The notes beneath the pieces were generated by a model that made no database searches, was not told where the DNA came from, and saw nothing but the letters and a program-made list of their open reading frames with translations. Both the position numbers and the translations under genes were made by a program. A DNA stretch of 64,000 nt. Source: Pteria penguin. Its lineage: Eukaryota; Mollusca; Bivalvia; Pterioida; Pteriidae. Within the stretch, counting starts at the first letter, position 1. The number at the start of each line of letters is the position of its first letter. Positions 31,169-43,745 of this stretch are shown in pieces. The stretch spans positions 2,615,035-2,679,034 of the forward strand of contig CM068593.1 in assembly GCA_035048485.1 (NCBI GenBank). Direction: 5' to 3'.

Positions 31169-33810
31169 CCAAACAAACAAACAACCCCCCCCCCCCCAAA
31201 AAAACAAAACAAAACAAAAACAAAAAAAAAAAAAAAACCACCAAACGTATAGATATGCATTTCAATTATAACCCCTACCGTGCCTCAGTCCCAAAAAATA
31301 ATAAAAAGAATGAGATTTTAATTTCAAAACGTACTCTCTTGGTAAATATTTTGGAAATACTGACAGCAAATTCCGGAAATACATACCGGTATTTATGTTT
31401 ACCTTTTCCGTTGCTGGGATTAATGATGCCTTTACGTATCTGTTGTATTTGGAAGTGAAAAGATGATTATGTGGGATTTGATTCTTGTCTCCATTGTTTA
31501 TTATGGATTAAATGTGGCTCTTTGCTTCAAAAGCTTGACTTTCAAAAGTACTTCGATTATCATATTCAGTGGCCGATTCAGGATTTCCAAAAAAGGGGGG
31601 GGGGACATGTGTATTAGCCAACTTACTCAGCCATTTTTGTTGCCAAATCTGGATTTTTACTAGTAAATATGTGACGATAAGGGCCCCCCTCTAAATTCGC
31701 CACTGATATCAATGACACTACCATGGAACCTGGTTAATTAAAAAGAAAAGGATATAGAGATTAAAGAATAAAGTATAAGGCTGGTCCTCCTCTCGCATGT
31801 GTGTTTAGACATTCGTAATTTTGCTATTTGTGTTTGATTTCGTGATATCTACATGAGTTCTACAGGAATTAAGTCGCGTCCAGTATGGCTGCTAAGCAAA
31901 TTAACCAGATGGTAATAATAATTTCTCCGTATGCTCAAAATGTATTGTACATACAAAACATGTATACCGCTACACATATAAACAATAATTTTGTTAAAAT
32001 GGGTAACATGTAAGTTGGAGCTTTACATTTTTGCTGTGCACAAAACTGTCACAACTTTCTATTCACCCCCCATTACAGTATCCATACTAATTGTGTAATA
32101 AGTTCTAAATTCGGAACGAATCCAAAATGAAATTTATTTTATAGGTTGATCTATTTCTGTTTCTATTTTTTCCAGTTTTAATTTCTGAGCACAGAGATGA
32201 AGGTTTCTTGTAAATTATTCTCTGAAAAACATCCCGCGATTCCAGATAGGGCAGTAAATCCACGTGCACAATACTACACCGTCGTCGATATAATTTTTTA
32301 ATGATGGAGATCTATATCTAAAAGCATTCAAATCTCACGTGCACTGCAATGACGTCGATATAACTTTTAAAAAAATAAATAAAATGACATGACATGACAA
32401 AGGCATGGGAATCGAAACCGTAAGTAGCGTTTAACCGTTCAAGAAAGTAACTCCTGTGAAAAAAATGGCGGTCGTAATACTGGATTGGTCTACATCTAAA
32501 AGCATTATACCAATGACGAGGTAAAGCAAAAATCTCAGTTTATGGGAGATAATTTAATTTCCTTAATGTAGATTAGATCATTATTTTATCGATTCATGAA
32601 AGGCCTACAAAATGTACAGCTTTATCACGGAGTAAATCCTGCACGTACGCTTCCGCACTGAATACGGCGATTTTTAAAGGTCTAGTGTATAGAAAGTCAA
32701 AGTAAATTCTGGCTCTTTTTATTTACGTGTTACCATAAAGTGCTCGCTACGCGAGCATGCTTTCGGCATCCTTACTTCGCTTCACATATTATAACCCATC
32801 TTCCTGGATCCCGCCCTCAAAAATCATTGTCAAATGATTATTGATATTAAAGTATATATACATTTGTACCTATTAATTTACTCGTAACCTGATATATAGA
32901 CCATTTCACGTTTGGTTTCATTCTGAACATTTTCCTAAAAATAACGCCACTTCCGCCTACCAACATAATCAAATGATGTCATATTACGCCAGATATAAGC
33001 ATGCACCATTATGCAATGACGTAATTTGATTGTTGAGGTATATATATACACACACAGGTCAGTCAAACAGTGATTTCGTGGATTTACTGTGCATTTACAA
33101 GGAAAGATAACTCTAATAATTTCACTTGACTTGAATCTGAATACGCAAGATCGTGATTACTGATTTACCGTTTTGGCTCCTACTTTTATACACAGCATTC
33201 TTTTGTTCTCTAGTGCGGCAGAAAATCTGCTCAAGTTTAGAACAACAAATTTGGTAGGTAACAATGATACAAAGCATGACCAATGTTTTTGCGATCTTGC
33301 GTATAACCAATCATGGACCACAGGTCAATTACACTGTGAACAGAAATAAAAGATTCGAAGTAGTCCTTCAAAGAGAAGTCTGGTACATAAAATTGTAAAG
33401 GATCACAAACACTCTACATTGCAAATTTTCGGCCTCACGACCTTTATCAAGCAATTTTAGAGATGACAAATATAAAGCTATTTAAAATCCATGCTTACTT
33501 TTCAAAAATACTTAAGCTTCTAACTTAGTTGAACGATGGCGTCATAACGTCATTATTACGCGTGTAAGCTTAAGTATAGCGTTAAAATTGACTGATGTTA
33601 ATGTTGAAATACATATCGGAATCTCGTATCTAAACCTATATGGCGTAGAAAATTATGATACTATATAAAATAATATAAAGATATATAAAGTATACTGATA
33701 TATTATATAGATTGGTAGATATACAGTTAGAAAAATAAGTGTGCCAAAATATATCTACATACAATATTGAAAATATACTCCAAGAGACCTCCAAATTACG
33801 TACATCGCAT
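30487..33810. other. AT-rich intergenic DNA with an A/C-rich run
   Basis: Homopolymer A runs mixed with C and CAAA repeats occupy 31108-31240. A 'gaccatttcacg' start at 32899 with a small inverted segment to about 33040 could be another decayed inverted-repeat element. No coding region was recognised. Confidence 0.35.
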
Positions 33811-34045
33811 ACGTCGACGGTATTGTTGCATTCGGACTGTGGTTGCTGCATAATAGGGGACAAATTTTGTCCTCATATAAAATCGCCAAATCGTATCAGC
33901 GTCAAAGGGAACCATATCATGGAAAATCAAGGCGTCATTCTTATCATAGGACGGAATGACTGAAATTTGCTGTTTACATAACACTGACGTCACTGTGAAG
34001 TTTCCTTCGAATAATCACCTATTCATCGAGTAAGAAAAAAGGTAA
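33811..34045 (+). pseudogene. Scrap of a TRIM-like gene (propeller region)
   Basis: Read in one frame from 33881: N-R-Q-I-V-S-A-S-K, S-W-K-I-K, a TAG stop, and E-I-C-C-L, followed by a Thr-Asp-Val. These align in order with N-R-R-I-A-S-A-S-K, S-W-R-I-E and G-I-C-C-L around residues 351-390 of the intact gene at 37287-38885. The flanks can be aligned for a little further with more stops. It lies on the same strand 3.4 kb upstream, so it is probably a decayed tandem paralogue. Confidence 0.65.
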
Positions 34046-35345
34046 CATAAGTTACTTGTCAACCCAATGGAGAATAGCAATCAATAAAGACAATGATGAT
34101 ATCAAAGTATGTGATACAGACTAACATTAGGGCAGGAATTAATAGAATCTGGCATCCAGCCCGAGACTGATCTTTTTCTATCTGGAACTCAAACTAGTGC
34201 TTGATTATTTTTCTCGCACCTCAGCAGCCCGATGTAGGCTATAGCTATTTTTAATGTTTTTGTTTACTTCCTTTGATGGCCGAATCACTGATTGAATAAA
34301 AAACCATGATATGCATGAAGAAACCTTATATTTTGATAGGATTTTTCAACATTAAATTCAACTATAACACACAATGTTGACTATCTCTCCGACGCAAAAA
34401 TCGTAAGTCGCCATTTTTCATTTGTTTGTAAACAATGCAGACGACGCGCGGAAGGATACAAAGTGTTCCTGATAGAATTTTCCAGTACTGATAAAAACGG
34501 GATTAGTCGATCTCCGGTGCGAGAAATATAGGTGTCGACGCCGCTTTATTCGTCAGACTTCATTACTGATTTCAATGGAGGTGTGCTCATTATTGACGAG
34601 AAAAACATTCACACACAAATTAAAACTAATTCAGTATTTTCAACATTCTAAACTGAATAAGTCTTGCAGTATTGATAGATGCGAGTTTATCGGGAGAGTA
34701 GATTCTGATTGAAATTTTTGAAAGTGTTTGTACGTGGCATAAGCGTATGAAGTCGTACCAAATACACAGAATGTGAAATATGAAAGAAAAGTAACAATCA
34801 TCTTTTACTGTTAGACCGTGATGCACAGAAAGTAAGAGAGTTTATTGAAATGGCCTAAGGCATCATTATTCGGACCTTTTCCTGTGTAAAAAACCTCGAA
34901 CGTCACTCGTAGCCATTATTGAAAAATAGTTCCTGTAGTTATGGACCCTGGCATATGTACCAGACAAAAAAGTAAGTGCTTGGCGTGTAATGAAGGCGAT
35001 AGAAGACTTTCACAGTGCAACGGACCAAAAATAAACAGTAACCCCGAACTGGTGCAGCTTAAATTACTCTCTTTGACATAGATTGTGTACCGGATTACAT
35101 GTTACATCGCTTATATTACTGAGTACAATCACAGAAACCGATTTATGCATGGAATCGAGTAACGTCCGAGTCTTTTTACGTGGGTAGGAGTAAAGGGCGA
35201 GGTTGTTCCGAATGAAAGTATCATATGGCATAAAATACCATTTACGCATCAAGTGCACCCAAATTTCTGACATCATATCGTTCTCCTTTTATCTCTACAA
35301 AGGGTGGATATTGTAACTTTGTTCTTACAACAATACAGAAAATCA
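34046..35345. other. No recognised gene
   Basis: No domain, repeat or RNA gene was recognised on either strand. Confidence 0.35.
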
Positions 35346-35348
35346 TAT

Positions 35349-35615
35349 GATTGATTGATTATTGATTACGTCACTCCACGATTATTTCACGTATATGGGG
35401 ACAGCATCTGTTTGATGTTTTGCATAGAAATTTATATCTTTGTAACGGACCCACCCTAAGCAGTCAGGGATCTTTCACATATATATGCCACGCCTATCGT
35501 GACCTTGATTTTGACTGTCTCATCATAAAGACAGGATACTGGCGTTCATGTCAGGATTCGAACACGGGACCTCTCGATCACAAGCCGAGCACCTCATCAA
35601 CTAGCCTCACAGGCT
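35349..35615 (-). mobile_element. tRNA-derived SINE, minus strand, near full length
   Basis: On the minus strand it starts near GCCTGTGAGGCTAGTTGATG, has a B box GTGTTCGAATCCTGAC and the shared body, and ends GTCCCCATATACGTGAAATA, then GTGACGTAATCAATAATCAA. The last part is closer to the LINE tail at 27982-28051 than the copy at 3945 is. Confidence 0.8.
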
Positions 35616-37106
35616 TAGATCATCGTTTGAAAAAACTGAAGTTGATATATAACCCAGATAAGACAATAGGCAATATGTAGATCTTGTAATAAATGGGAAA
35701 GGATAAAAAACCTAGTGAGCTGTATGACAAAAAATCACCAAGGACATGCACACAGAAATGTGGGAAATAAAAGAATAAGTAAACCTAGCGTACAACACCA
35801 AGGTGTAATTGAGGGTAATAGTCCTTGGTGCCTAAATTATTGTCATGAGCGTAAATATTTTTCCTTCTGTATAGCTAAGAAAAGCGATAGGCCGTGATGC
35901 CTCTCACAGTTTCAAGCAGCAGAATGTGACAAAGAATACAGACAATCTTTATATCTGTATAAATTATGCACAAGATTGACACAAGATAAAAGGTTAAATC
36001 ATTAGATATCTGTCTATGGTGTTGTACTTTGACACTGCTTTTATCAAGTTTTATCGAGTTTTGTCGAGTAGTCAAGGTGCATGGTACTTGATTGAAAAAT
36101 TACGTGTTTGAATATAAAAAGGTAATTTTCGTATGTCAGAGAATTTTTGCTTTTTCGCAGAACTCCAACGAAGTGAAACACACCAACTTTCATAGAATCA
36201 TGGAAACTAATTACACTAGTGTATCATATGTTTTAAAACAAGATGAATGGTCATCATCAATATCACTAAATATCCACCCATGTTATGTTGTTTCCCGATC
36301 TTACCACCTCTCTGAATATTTATGCCATGGTCCAGTGGTCATAGTGTCATAAGGAGAACTTGATTTCAAATCGTGCCTTATTGCATTACATTGCACCATC
36401 ATTCTTATTTAGTTTTTGTACGAGCAAGCATTATATATAATCAGTTCCACCCATTTTTACATCCAAGTTTGTATATGCTGCAGGCATAACATCTGAAGCT
36501 TGCACTGTAACACTCTAATGTGTGCAGTATATGTAAGCGTTGAATAAAGCTTGAGTTATATTTGAAGATTAGATTATAGCTTGTGCCGCTTTTCAAAGTA
36601 TACTAAATAGATCAAATGCGCATATCACTATCCAAGTCACATGATGTCACATGACTACCTTCCTGGAGACACAACAATAGGACAAAGAGATGGGCGGTTG
36701 TACCCAGAAATTTTTAAAGTAGACGTTTTATTTCTGTTTACAGGGACACATAAAGGTAAATGGTTAAACATCGTGCACATTGTATTTGAGGCTATTGAGA
36801 TTTATCAAAATGGTTTTATGAAGGAAAAATATGAGAATGTAAGGAACTTTCCTTGAAATTTTAGAAACATTTCATTAATACATAATTTCATTTCAAATCG
36901 TGACTTGAGTGGCACTACCTTCTAAAATGACTTAAAATGTAGGATCAAGGAAGAACACAAATAGAAATAAAATGGTTGTAGGATATAAATACAAATATAT
37001 GACGGCTACGTGTAGGTGTTATGGTATTGTTTTGGTATATTTGTTTGTTTTCTTGTTTTTATTTTTCTTTTTATTTGTTGTTTTTATTATTATTTTTTTC
37101 TTTTCA
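35616..37106. other. No recognised gene; upstream region of the TRIM-like gene
   Basis: Short open frames (for example 36092-36352) have no recognised domain. A non-coding first exon of the gene at 37287 must lie somewhere upstream if the splice acceptor at 37261 is real; I could not place it. Confidence 0.3.
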
Positions 37107-37113
37107 TTTATTA

Positions 37114-37190
<77 letters not shown>

Positions 37191-37192
37191 TT
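37107..37192 (+). repeat. (ATT)n microsatellite
   Basis: Uninterrupted ATT/TTA repeats for about 28 units, 70 bp upstream of the splice acceptor of the TRIM-like gene. Confidence 0.9.
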
Positions 37193-37249
37193 AGTTTGTG
37201 TGTTTTACTCTAATGTAATGTTCGACAAATGTGATATGTATATTTTGGT

Positions 37250-37262
37250 AATTTTCTTTCAG
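37250..37262 (+). promoter_or_regulatory. Candidate 3' splice site in the 5' UTR of the TRIM-like gene
   Basis: A pyrimidine tract TTTTCTTTCAG ends at 37262, 24 bp before the start codon. An in-frame TAA directly precedes ATG, so the coding part begins within this exon. Single-coding-exon TRIM-like genes with a 5' UTR intron are a common layout. Confidence 0.5.
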
Positions 37263-37286
37263 TCTGAAAGTTTTCACGACTTTTAA

Positions 37287-38885
37287 ATGGCGCTGCCTTT
37301 CTTTCGCATTTTGGTTTGTGAGTTCTGCGAAAGCCTCGCTGACCACTGGTGTCAAAATTGTGATGAAGATCTTTGTACTAAGTGTAAAGAGGATCATGAA
37401 GAGAACAAAGCAGATCACAAGTGTATGCCCTTTTGTGAAAAAGCACGGATGACATGCACAAGACACACCGACCGAAACTATATTAGTTGGTGTTCGACAT
37501 GTAGAGAAGCCTTTTGTTTAATATGCACAATAACATCCTACAAGGGACATGACCTCATTGAAATTCAAGAGGCAATTAACAAAAAGAAAGGTAACCTGAG
37601 AATACAATTAGATGGCCCGTATGAAGAAAGCTTGTCAAAATGGAAAAGATCTCATCAGACAGCTAGACACATAGCAAACGAGTATTTAACAAATATTCGT
37701 GATGTAGATGATGCTTTAGTCGCCCATGCCAACCAAATCCATGCAGCGGTTGAGAGGAGCTTATTAAACGTGCGCAGGGAGCTTATGGAAATAAGCAGAT
37801 CCACTAGAGCAAAATTGACAACACAAGAAAGGGAAATTGGAAATTCATATCAAGAATTTCAAAGAATCGTCGGGAAATTAGATGTTCTGCAACAGAAAAA
37901 CGATATAACTATATTAAAGTGTACACTTGAACCCACCGGAATAGAAGCTTTCCCAATCTTCACCAGTCACGCTAATCCATGCTTCAGTCCTGGTAACATC
38001 AATAACCAAACAATTGCCACTATTTTGGGAAATCTCAAGATGAATCAGCCATGGAATACAGGTAATTTCATAAACAGAGAAGAGCAATCATCACTTCTGT
38101 CTCCAACAGTTGTATTATTCACACCGACAATCATATCAACAGTGAACCTTGTGCATCGTTCTTGTCCATACATCGCCTGTACTGCAGCGTTTGGTTGGGC
38201 CTGGGTTAGAACTGATAAAAGTAAACTACAGCTTTTAGACCGTCATGGCGACGAAAAAGATGTCATAAATACTGACTTTCCATATAATGATATTGCCATC
38301 ACTCCTCAATCAGACGTTCTTTTCACTGACTTCAAGAATCGTCGCATCGCATCAGCATCAAAAACTGCGACGTCATGGAGAATTGAAACATTATTTTCTA
38401 CGCGTAATGAGCCGAGTGGAATCTGTTGCTTACGTGATGGTGACATCGTCGTAACATATTCTTGCACTGAGTACGGGGTCATCCAGTACAACAAAGAAGG
38501 GGGCATTGTGCACAAATATGATGAAAGCTTATTCTCAAGGCCCAGGAAGGTAGCATTGAATAAATTCAACTATGATCTATACGTGTGTGACATAGGCTCT
38601 CATAAAGTACTAGCTTTTAAGAAGGACCACAATTTCCGATACGAATACAAAGGATCCCGAACTGCGTTAATCCAACCCGTAGATGTCTGTTCCGATGCTA
38701 ATGGCTGCGTCCTAATAACCGACACAAGGAACAATAAGATACATATCCTTGACATGGACGGAGTGTTTCTGCAGGATCTGCGAATTCCTGAATTAAATAT
38801 CCCACGTTACATTGATGTAGACAGTGAGCGAAACCTATGGATCGAAGAATTCGAGAGGCAATTCAAAATAATAAAATATAACTGA
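37287..38885 (+). CDS. RING-less TRIM-like protein: two B-boxes, coiled coil, NHL/propeller-like C-terminus
   Basis: This is an intact 532-codon frame. Residues 11-46 form a B-box1-like zinc site (C11, C14, C22, C25, C30, C33, H37, H44). Residues 57-88 form a B-box2 (C57, H60, C69, C72, C77, C80, H88). Residues ~100-215 are heptad-rich and charged, typical of the TRIM coiled coil. Residues ~305-532 contain repeated blade-like segments (…D-V-L-F-T-D-F-K-N-R-R-I, Y-D-L-Y-V-C-D-I-G-S-H-K-V, C-V-L-I-T-D-T-R-N-N-K-I-H), as in NHL-type six-bladed propellers. No RING precedes the B-boxes, and an in-frame stop lies right before the ATG, so ubiquitin-ligase activity cannot be assumed. Such proteins are greatly expanded in bivalves and are thought to act in signalling or immunity; that role is inference. 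Decayed relatives lie at 33.8 and 45.1 kb. It is flanked on both sides by (ATT)n tracts. Confidence 0.9.
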   Translation: MALPFFRILVCEFCESLADHWCQNCDEDLCTKCKEDHEENKADHKCMPFCEKARMTCTRHTDRNYISWCSTCREAFCLICTITSYKGHDLIEIQEAINKKKGNLRIQLDGPYEESLSKWKRSHQTARHIANEYLTNIRDVDDALVAHANQIHAAVERSLLNVRRELMEISRSTRAKLTTQEREIGNSYQEFQRIVGKLDVLQQKNDITILKCTLEPTGIEAFPIFTSHANPCFSPGNINNQTIATILGNLKMNQPWNTGNFINREEQSSLLSPTVVLFTPTIISTVNLVHRSCPYIACTAAFGWAWVRTDKSKLQLLDRHGDEKDVINTDFPYNDIAITPQSDVLFTDFKNRRIASASKTATSWRIETLFSTRNEPSGICCLRDGDIVVTYSCTEYGVIQYNKEGGIVHKYDESLFSRPRKVALNKFNYDLYVCDIGSHKVLAFKKDHNFRYEYKGSRTALIQPVDVCSDANGCVLITDTRNNKIHILDMDGVFLQDLRIPELNIPRYIDVDSERNLWIEEFERQFKIIKYN

Positions 38886-38974
38886 ATCTGCCAAATCAGG
38901 TTGATGGACAATGTTGCAATGTGATTAATATCTATCTATTCCAAACTACAGAATTTACCTTCTGTCACTGTTTT

Positions 38975-38984
38975 TATTATTATA

Positions 38985-39065
<81 letters not shown>

Positions 39066-39092
39066 ATTATTATTATTATTATTATTATTATT
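38975..39092 (+). repeat. (ATT)n microsatellite with AAT interruptions
   Basis: ATT repeats with ATAATT interruptions at about 39026 and 39062, starting 90 bp after the TRIM-like stop codon. Confidence 0.9.
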
Positions 39093-40382
39093 GTTGTTTT
39101 GGTTTTCCTCCCAGTTGTTTATATATTTTCGACTTATTTCCCACAAGCACAAGACCTCATAAGAAGTATTCAAGGTCATCTACCAAAATATTACATTTTT
39201 ACCAGATTAGTCATCCGAGCATGTCTGCAAAGGCCTCTGATTAGTGGACACATTTTTGACTTCTTACCAGCAACTTCTGCACAAGGCATCACCAAGCTTT
39301 ACAGGAGGTAAGTTATTAGGGTCCCATACCAAACTGTATCTTTCACCTAATCTGTCATTAAAAATAGCCGCCAAGAGCTATGATTTGGGAACATATTTTT
39401 AGACTTCATATCATTAAAGTTGTATTCCCTACACTTTGGTTTAATTTTCAAAATTAGGGCATGGAAAACAAAAACTGTATTTTTCTCGTATGGCTGAAAT
39501 TATTAACTTTAGAAACCTTAGAAAAATAAAGCAAAGTAAATAAAGTGGGTATTCAATAAATACAACCATAACCTGACTTGGTGCATGCTCAGTTTAATCA
39601 AAACAAATACAATGAAGGGAGACTCCAAAAGAAAACAATTTCTGTAAATACTAACTTTAGCAGACTTGAAAGCAGATTTTTTTTTTAAGTTACTCGTCAT
39701 GTTTATTTGCCTCGCCCTTCATGATGCGGCTTCCGAATGGAATCACGTGATAAGTTGGTTGTAAACATTCTGTTTGAAAACATCGCGTTTTAAACAACCA
39801 TATCTCACTTAATGCGACGAATATGCAAGGGCCCTTTTTCAACATTTCAGTATGTGGTCATTTATAATCAATTTCATTGTAATCGAGTTTCTTGATTCAA
39901 GAATTATAAATGAAACAATCTACAATTGTTCTATTCACTTAAAATAAACCCAGTGTGATATTCAGTCTGAGGGGTTTTGTGTGTATAATGGGTAGTTGCA
40001 GATTAACCAGCCATTAAAACACTAAAATAAAAATGTGAACAGTATACTTTCCTCTGTATGATTGGAGTCTATTCACACTACATTTGTTATAAAATAACCC
40101 ACTATATTCTGATAAATAGCTGTTTTCTGTTCTCCCTCTTGATAAGGATTTGATTTTAATTATTATTTTCATATTATTTTATTTTTATTTTCTTGTCTTG
40201 TTAATTTTTCTTGTTAAATTGTTAAAGGTAGAATATTCAAGATGGAAAATTTAGTTGGTAATGAGTTTCCTGTTCAAGTGTCTTTAATATCTTATTTCCA
40301 TAATTTAGGTCTTGCACATGACTGAAGAGACTTTAGATGTCTAAATGTGCTTATAGTGCATTGCAATTTATATATATTTATA

Positions 40383-40425
<43 letters not shown>

Positions 40426-41060
40426 TATTTACATATGTTTGTATAGTATGAATTTTTGTTCAGTACCACTCGCATGTCTGTTGTCCTTGTATCATTATGA
40501 TCGATGACAATAACAATCATGTCTTTCCAGGAATGTTTTACTGAAATGAAGTAGTGCCAGCTTGAGAGTGCATTGGGGAGGGGGGTGAAATTGGACGACC
40601 TGTGTTCATACATTTGTCTTCAACTTTGAACAAGGAATTCCGTGTATAAATAAAACTTTGAAATACTACTCTCTCTACGAAACACGTTCAATATGATTAA
40701 ATAAATGTTTGATTGACATATTATACTATTCATTGTATTAAAATAAATCGGGCCAAGAACTTTGTTACTATACCTTGTATCTTACTTAATGGTATTTATA
40801 AATATTTACCTGTGAAACATGAATGCCATCAGCAGAACACTATCAAAATTTTAAAAGGTTTCCTTCTGTATTTCCTGATGTATGTAGGTTTATTTTAGTG
40901 TTAGCTGTAGCACACAGGGTAACATAAAAGGTAAAGAAAATAGTTTCTGTCAATGATAATGCACTGTCTCTTCAATTAACCGTAAGACACTGGTACTGCA
41001 ATTACGATAAGACAATTTTCTATGTCTTTTCCCATCCTTGTTTTAAAAGGAGTCAGTTAT
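39093..41060. other. No recognised gene; (AT)n tract at 40370-40422
   Basis: A donor-like AGGTAAGTTATT occurs at 39306 after an open stretch, but no exon can be supported. The rest is AT-rich. Confidence 0.35.
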
Positions 41061-41069
41061 TGCTTGCGC

Positions 41070-41203
<134 letters not shown>

Positions 41204-41736
41204 CATTTTCTTGTGAAAATCGGATTGTATCGCAGACTTTTACATGTAATACCACCGGGATAAATGACTTTTTTTTTCAAATAAACTTCAAGCAGCCAAA
41301 TCTGCTATAGTCAATTCCCAAATCAATCACCAAGAACCCTTCTCCTCTTTATTCGTCAATACACTTTTATTTAATTAGCAGGGTTATGCACATTATGTAG
41401 TGACACAGGATTAAAGATTATCAGCAACATCCACGTAGTTCTGAAATAGTTTTTATCGAATGTTTTACGCTAAAGACTCTCATTGTTCATTGGTCAAAGT
41501 CAGCGATTCTAATCAGCAAAATCGCATGTTTGAATTGAGATCGATGCCTTGCGTTTGTAAGTCAGTTTTTCCATTTTGCACACTCTTGAAATAGATAATT
41601 ATATCTTCCCAACAAAATCCTTGACAAAGCAGCTTTCTGGTTTAAATCCTGTTGAACTTCTACAATCTTTCTTTTTATTTTTATTTTTATTTTTTTTTTT
41701 TTTGTATTTTTATACGCCCGTCTTTATAATATTTCA

Positions 41737-42270
41737 CAGAACTGTTGCTTAGGATCCAAGGGTGTGTCATGACCAGAAACCAAGGTAACAGGTCAAAGGT
41801 CAAGGTCTTAACATGCAAAGTGAGTAAAACCTTGTCCGGGCCATAACTTCTCTCCCTTTGCATGGATTTCAATAATATTTCACAGAATTGTTCCTTAGCA
41901 CACTAGGCTGTGTCATGACCTTAATCTAAGCTCATAGGTCTAAGGTCAAGGTTACAAAATGCAAAGTGAGTAAAAGTGAGTGTCCGGGCCATAACCTCTT
42001 GCCTTGCACATGGATTTCAAAAATATTTCACAGAATTGTTACTTAGGACGCTAAGCTGTGTCCTGACTTTGAGCCAAGGTCATAGACTGAAGGTCAAGGT
42101 CACAACATGCAAAATGAGTAAAACCTTGTTCGGGCCATAACTTCTTCCCCTGTGCATGTATTTCTATAACATGTCACAGAATTGTTACTTAGGACTCAAG
42201 GGTGTGTCATGACCTTGACCTAAGGTCAAAAGTCAACGTCACAACATGCAAACTGAATAAAACCTTTTTA
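41737..42270 (+). repeat. ~147-bp tandem repeat, about 3.6 copies
   Basis: Units start near 41742, 41890, 42036 and 42183. Each has TGTTNCTTAGGA, 'gtgtcatgacc', 'aaggtcaaggtca', 'catgcaaagtgagtaaaa', 'tccgggccataac' and 'ggatttcaataatatttcac'. The segment to about 42550 ends with 'gcgtcgggcgtattatgcc', which I recognise as the end of a molluscan repeat. Decayed relatives lie at 43750-44330 and 61970-62115. Confidence 0.8.
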
Positions 42271-42639
42271 CTATGATAAGATGCTATGAAGATGCTATGG
42301 AACGCGATAACTTAAGTAAACATGACCTTTTCATGAAACTTATATAGAATGCTTAAATAGTGAAGGGGAAGCCAATTTTCAGTTTTGAGCAAAGTCCATT
42401 TTGTTGTTACAGAGTTATGGGACTTGGATTTCTCTTTTTGGATTTAAATATTTCATAAAAGTTTTACCAAAGAGACCCATGTTTGGGGGTAATAAAACCA
42501 CACGTTCACATTGATCCCGTCCGCATTAAGCGTCGGGCGTATTATGCCACGCTAGGCGTTGTCTTTGTTTGCATTGCAACCCTTTTCTTCAACCTTTTTC
42601 TTTGTATATTTAGCCGTTGTTAAATTAAAATTTTGCATT

Positions 42640-42845
42640 GTAGCCGGTCTTATAGAGTGTGCATTCCCCCACAGCCATACTTCCCGCGGCGGTTCTACTC
42701 TAGAGCGTGACTCTCCCCGGCGGTCCCACCCTAGAGTCAGACTTCCACCGGGGAAGACTGGCTCTAAAATAGAAGCCTAGGAAAGTCTCACTTTACAGGT
42801 AACTATAGAGTGAGCGTTCCCCATAGCCAGACTTCCCCTGGAAAC
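42640..42845. repeat. Palindromic GC-richer repeat (TAGAGT...GACTTCC... type)
   Basis: TAGAGTCAGACTTCCACCGG (42732 on) is followed by GGGGAAGACTGGCTCTA, forming a ~38-bp near-perfect palindrome. Half-copies occur on each side (near 42652, 42700 and 42810). Confidence 0.6.
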
Positions 42846-43010
42846 AATATATTACATGGTGTCCATGGCATATTTTGTCGCATTAACAGCATAACTACCT
42901 CGTGGTAGCGTTTTTCAAACAATAGCAGTATAAGGATTGGTATTATAACACACTTTTTTAGAACAGACAAGCTTTTATTGCAGAATTGAAATGACCTAAC
43001 CGAGCGGAGC

Positions 43011-43250
43011 ATACCTCTGTGGCCTAGTGGTCGAGCGCGCGAAGTTAGGCGGTGTCTGTCTTTCGTATGAGACAGTTAAAACAGATGTCCGCTGTCACGG
43101 CAGCTGTGGCACGTTAAAGATCCTTCACTATTTCGGGTGGGTCCGTTGCAGAAGTCCAAATTTGTGTATCCTGCATCAGTCAGATACCATCACAAAAGTA
43201 CGTGCAAAAATCGAGGAGTCACGGTGAGATGTTAAACAATAAACAAACAA
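43011..43250 (+). mobile_element. tRNA-derived SINE, plus strand, variant head and AAAC tail
   Basis: The head CTGTGGCCTAGTGGTCGAGC is followed by a deletion of the B-box part. The shared body (GTCTGTCTTTCGTATGAGAC and TTCGGGTGGGTCCGTTGCAG) and an AAAC-type tail follow, instead of AATC. The LINE-like end is altered or absent, so this copy may belong to a different subfamily. Confidence 0.65.
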
Positions 43251-43745
43251 ACCAACCAATTTATTTGAATACCAAGCAGTCAATATAGGTAATGCCAAGA
43301 TAACAGCAACGGACATCAGCCTGTGGCCACGTATGTAAATTTAAACATTAAGCAAGGACCACATTTAAACATCTAAAACCTATTTTAGTAACACCCCCTC
43401 CCCGGATCGAAAATTCGGTGACCTATTGTTTTTGTTCTATCTTTTTGTCAACATTAACCCTTTGCCTGTACCTTTGGACAAAGAAATAGAGACTTTATAT
43501 TTGGAATACAAACACAACAAATGATGAGCTTTAAAATGACATCAAGGTCGGTGACCTTGGGGTTTGGGGTGTTTTTAAAGAAATAAACTTAGATCATAAC
43601 GTTTGAATGACAGGTAATTAATATATCAAGGTCAAGGTCTGGAGATAATTGTGGTCGATGAACCACATTTGTATTTATCAATGCTATTTATTATACATTT
43701 GCAGAAAAGTTTGGGATGGATTTGTATGAATTTTCTAAAAGTTAG
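43251..43745. other. No recognised gene
   Basis: No coding frame or clear repeat was recognised; C-rich run at 43393-43402. Confidence 0.3.

Noticed and set aside
33400..33480. Retroelement 3' remnant suggested by 'cggcctcacgacctttatca'
   Set aside because: Too short and no partner in the window.
38955..39244. Poly-Asn or poly-Tyr frames over the ATT tract
   Set aside because: Produced by the trinucleotide repeat; no coding context.
39099..39311. Plus-strand exon ending in a GTAAGT donor near 39307
   Set aside because: The frame starts inside an ATT tract and shows no domain; a single donor-like hexamer is not enough.
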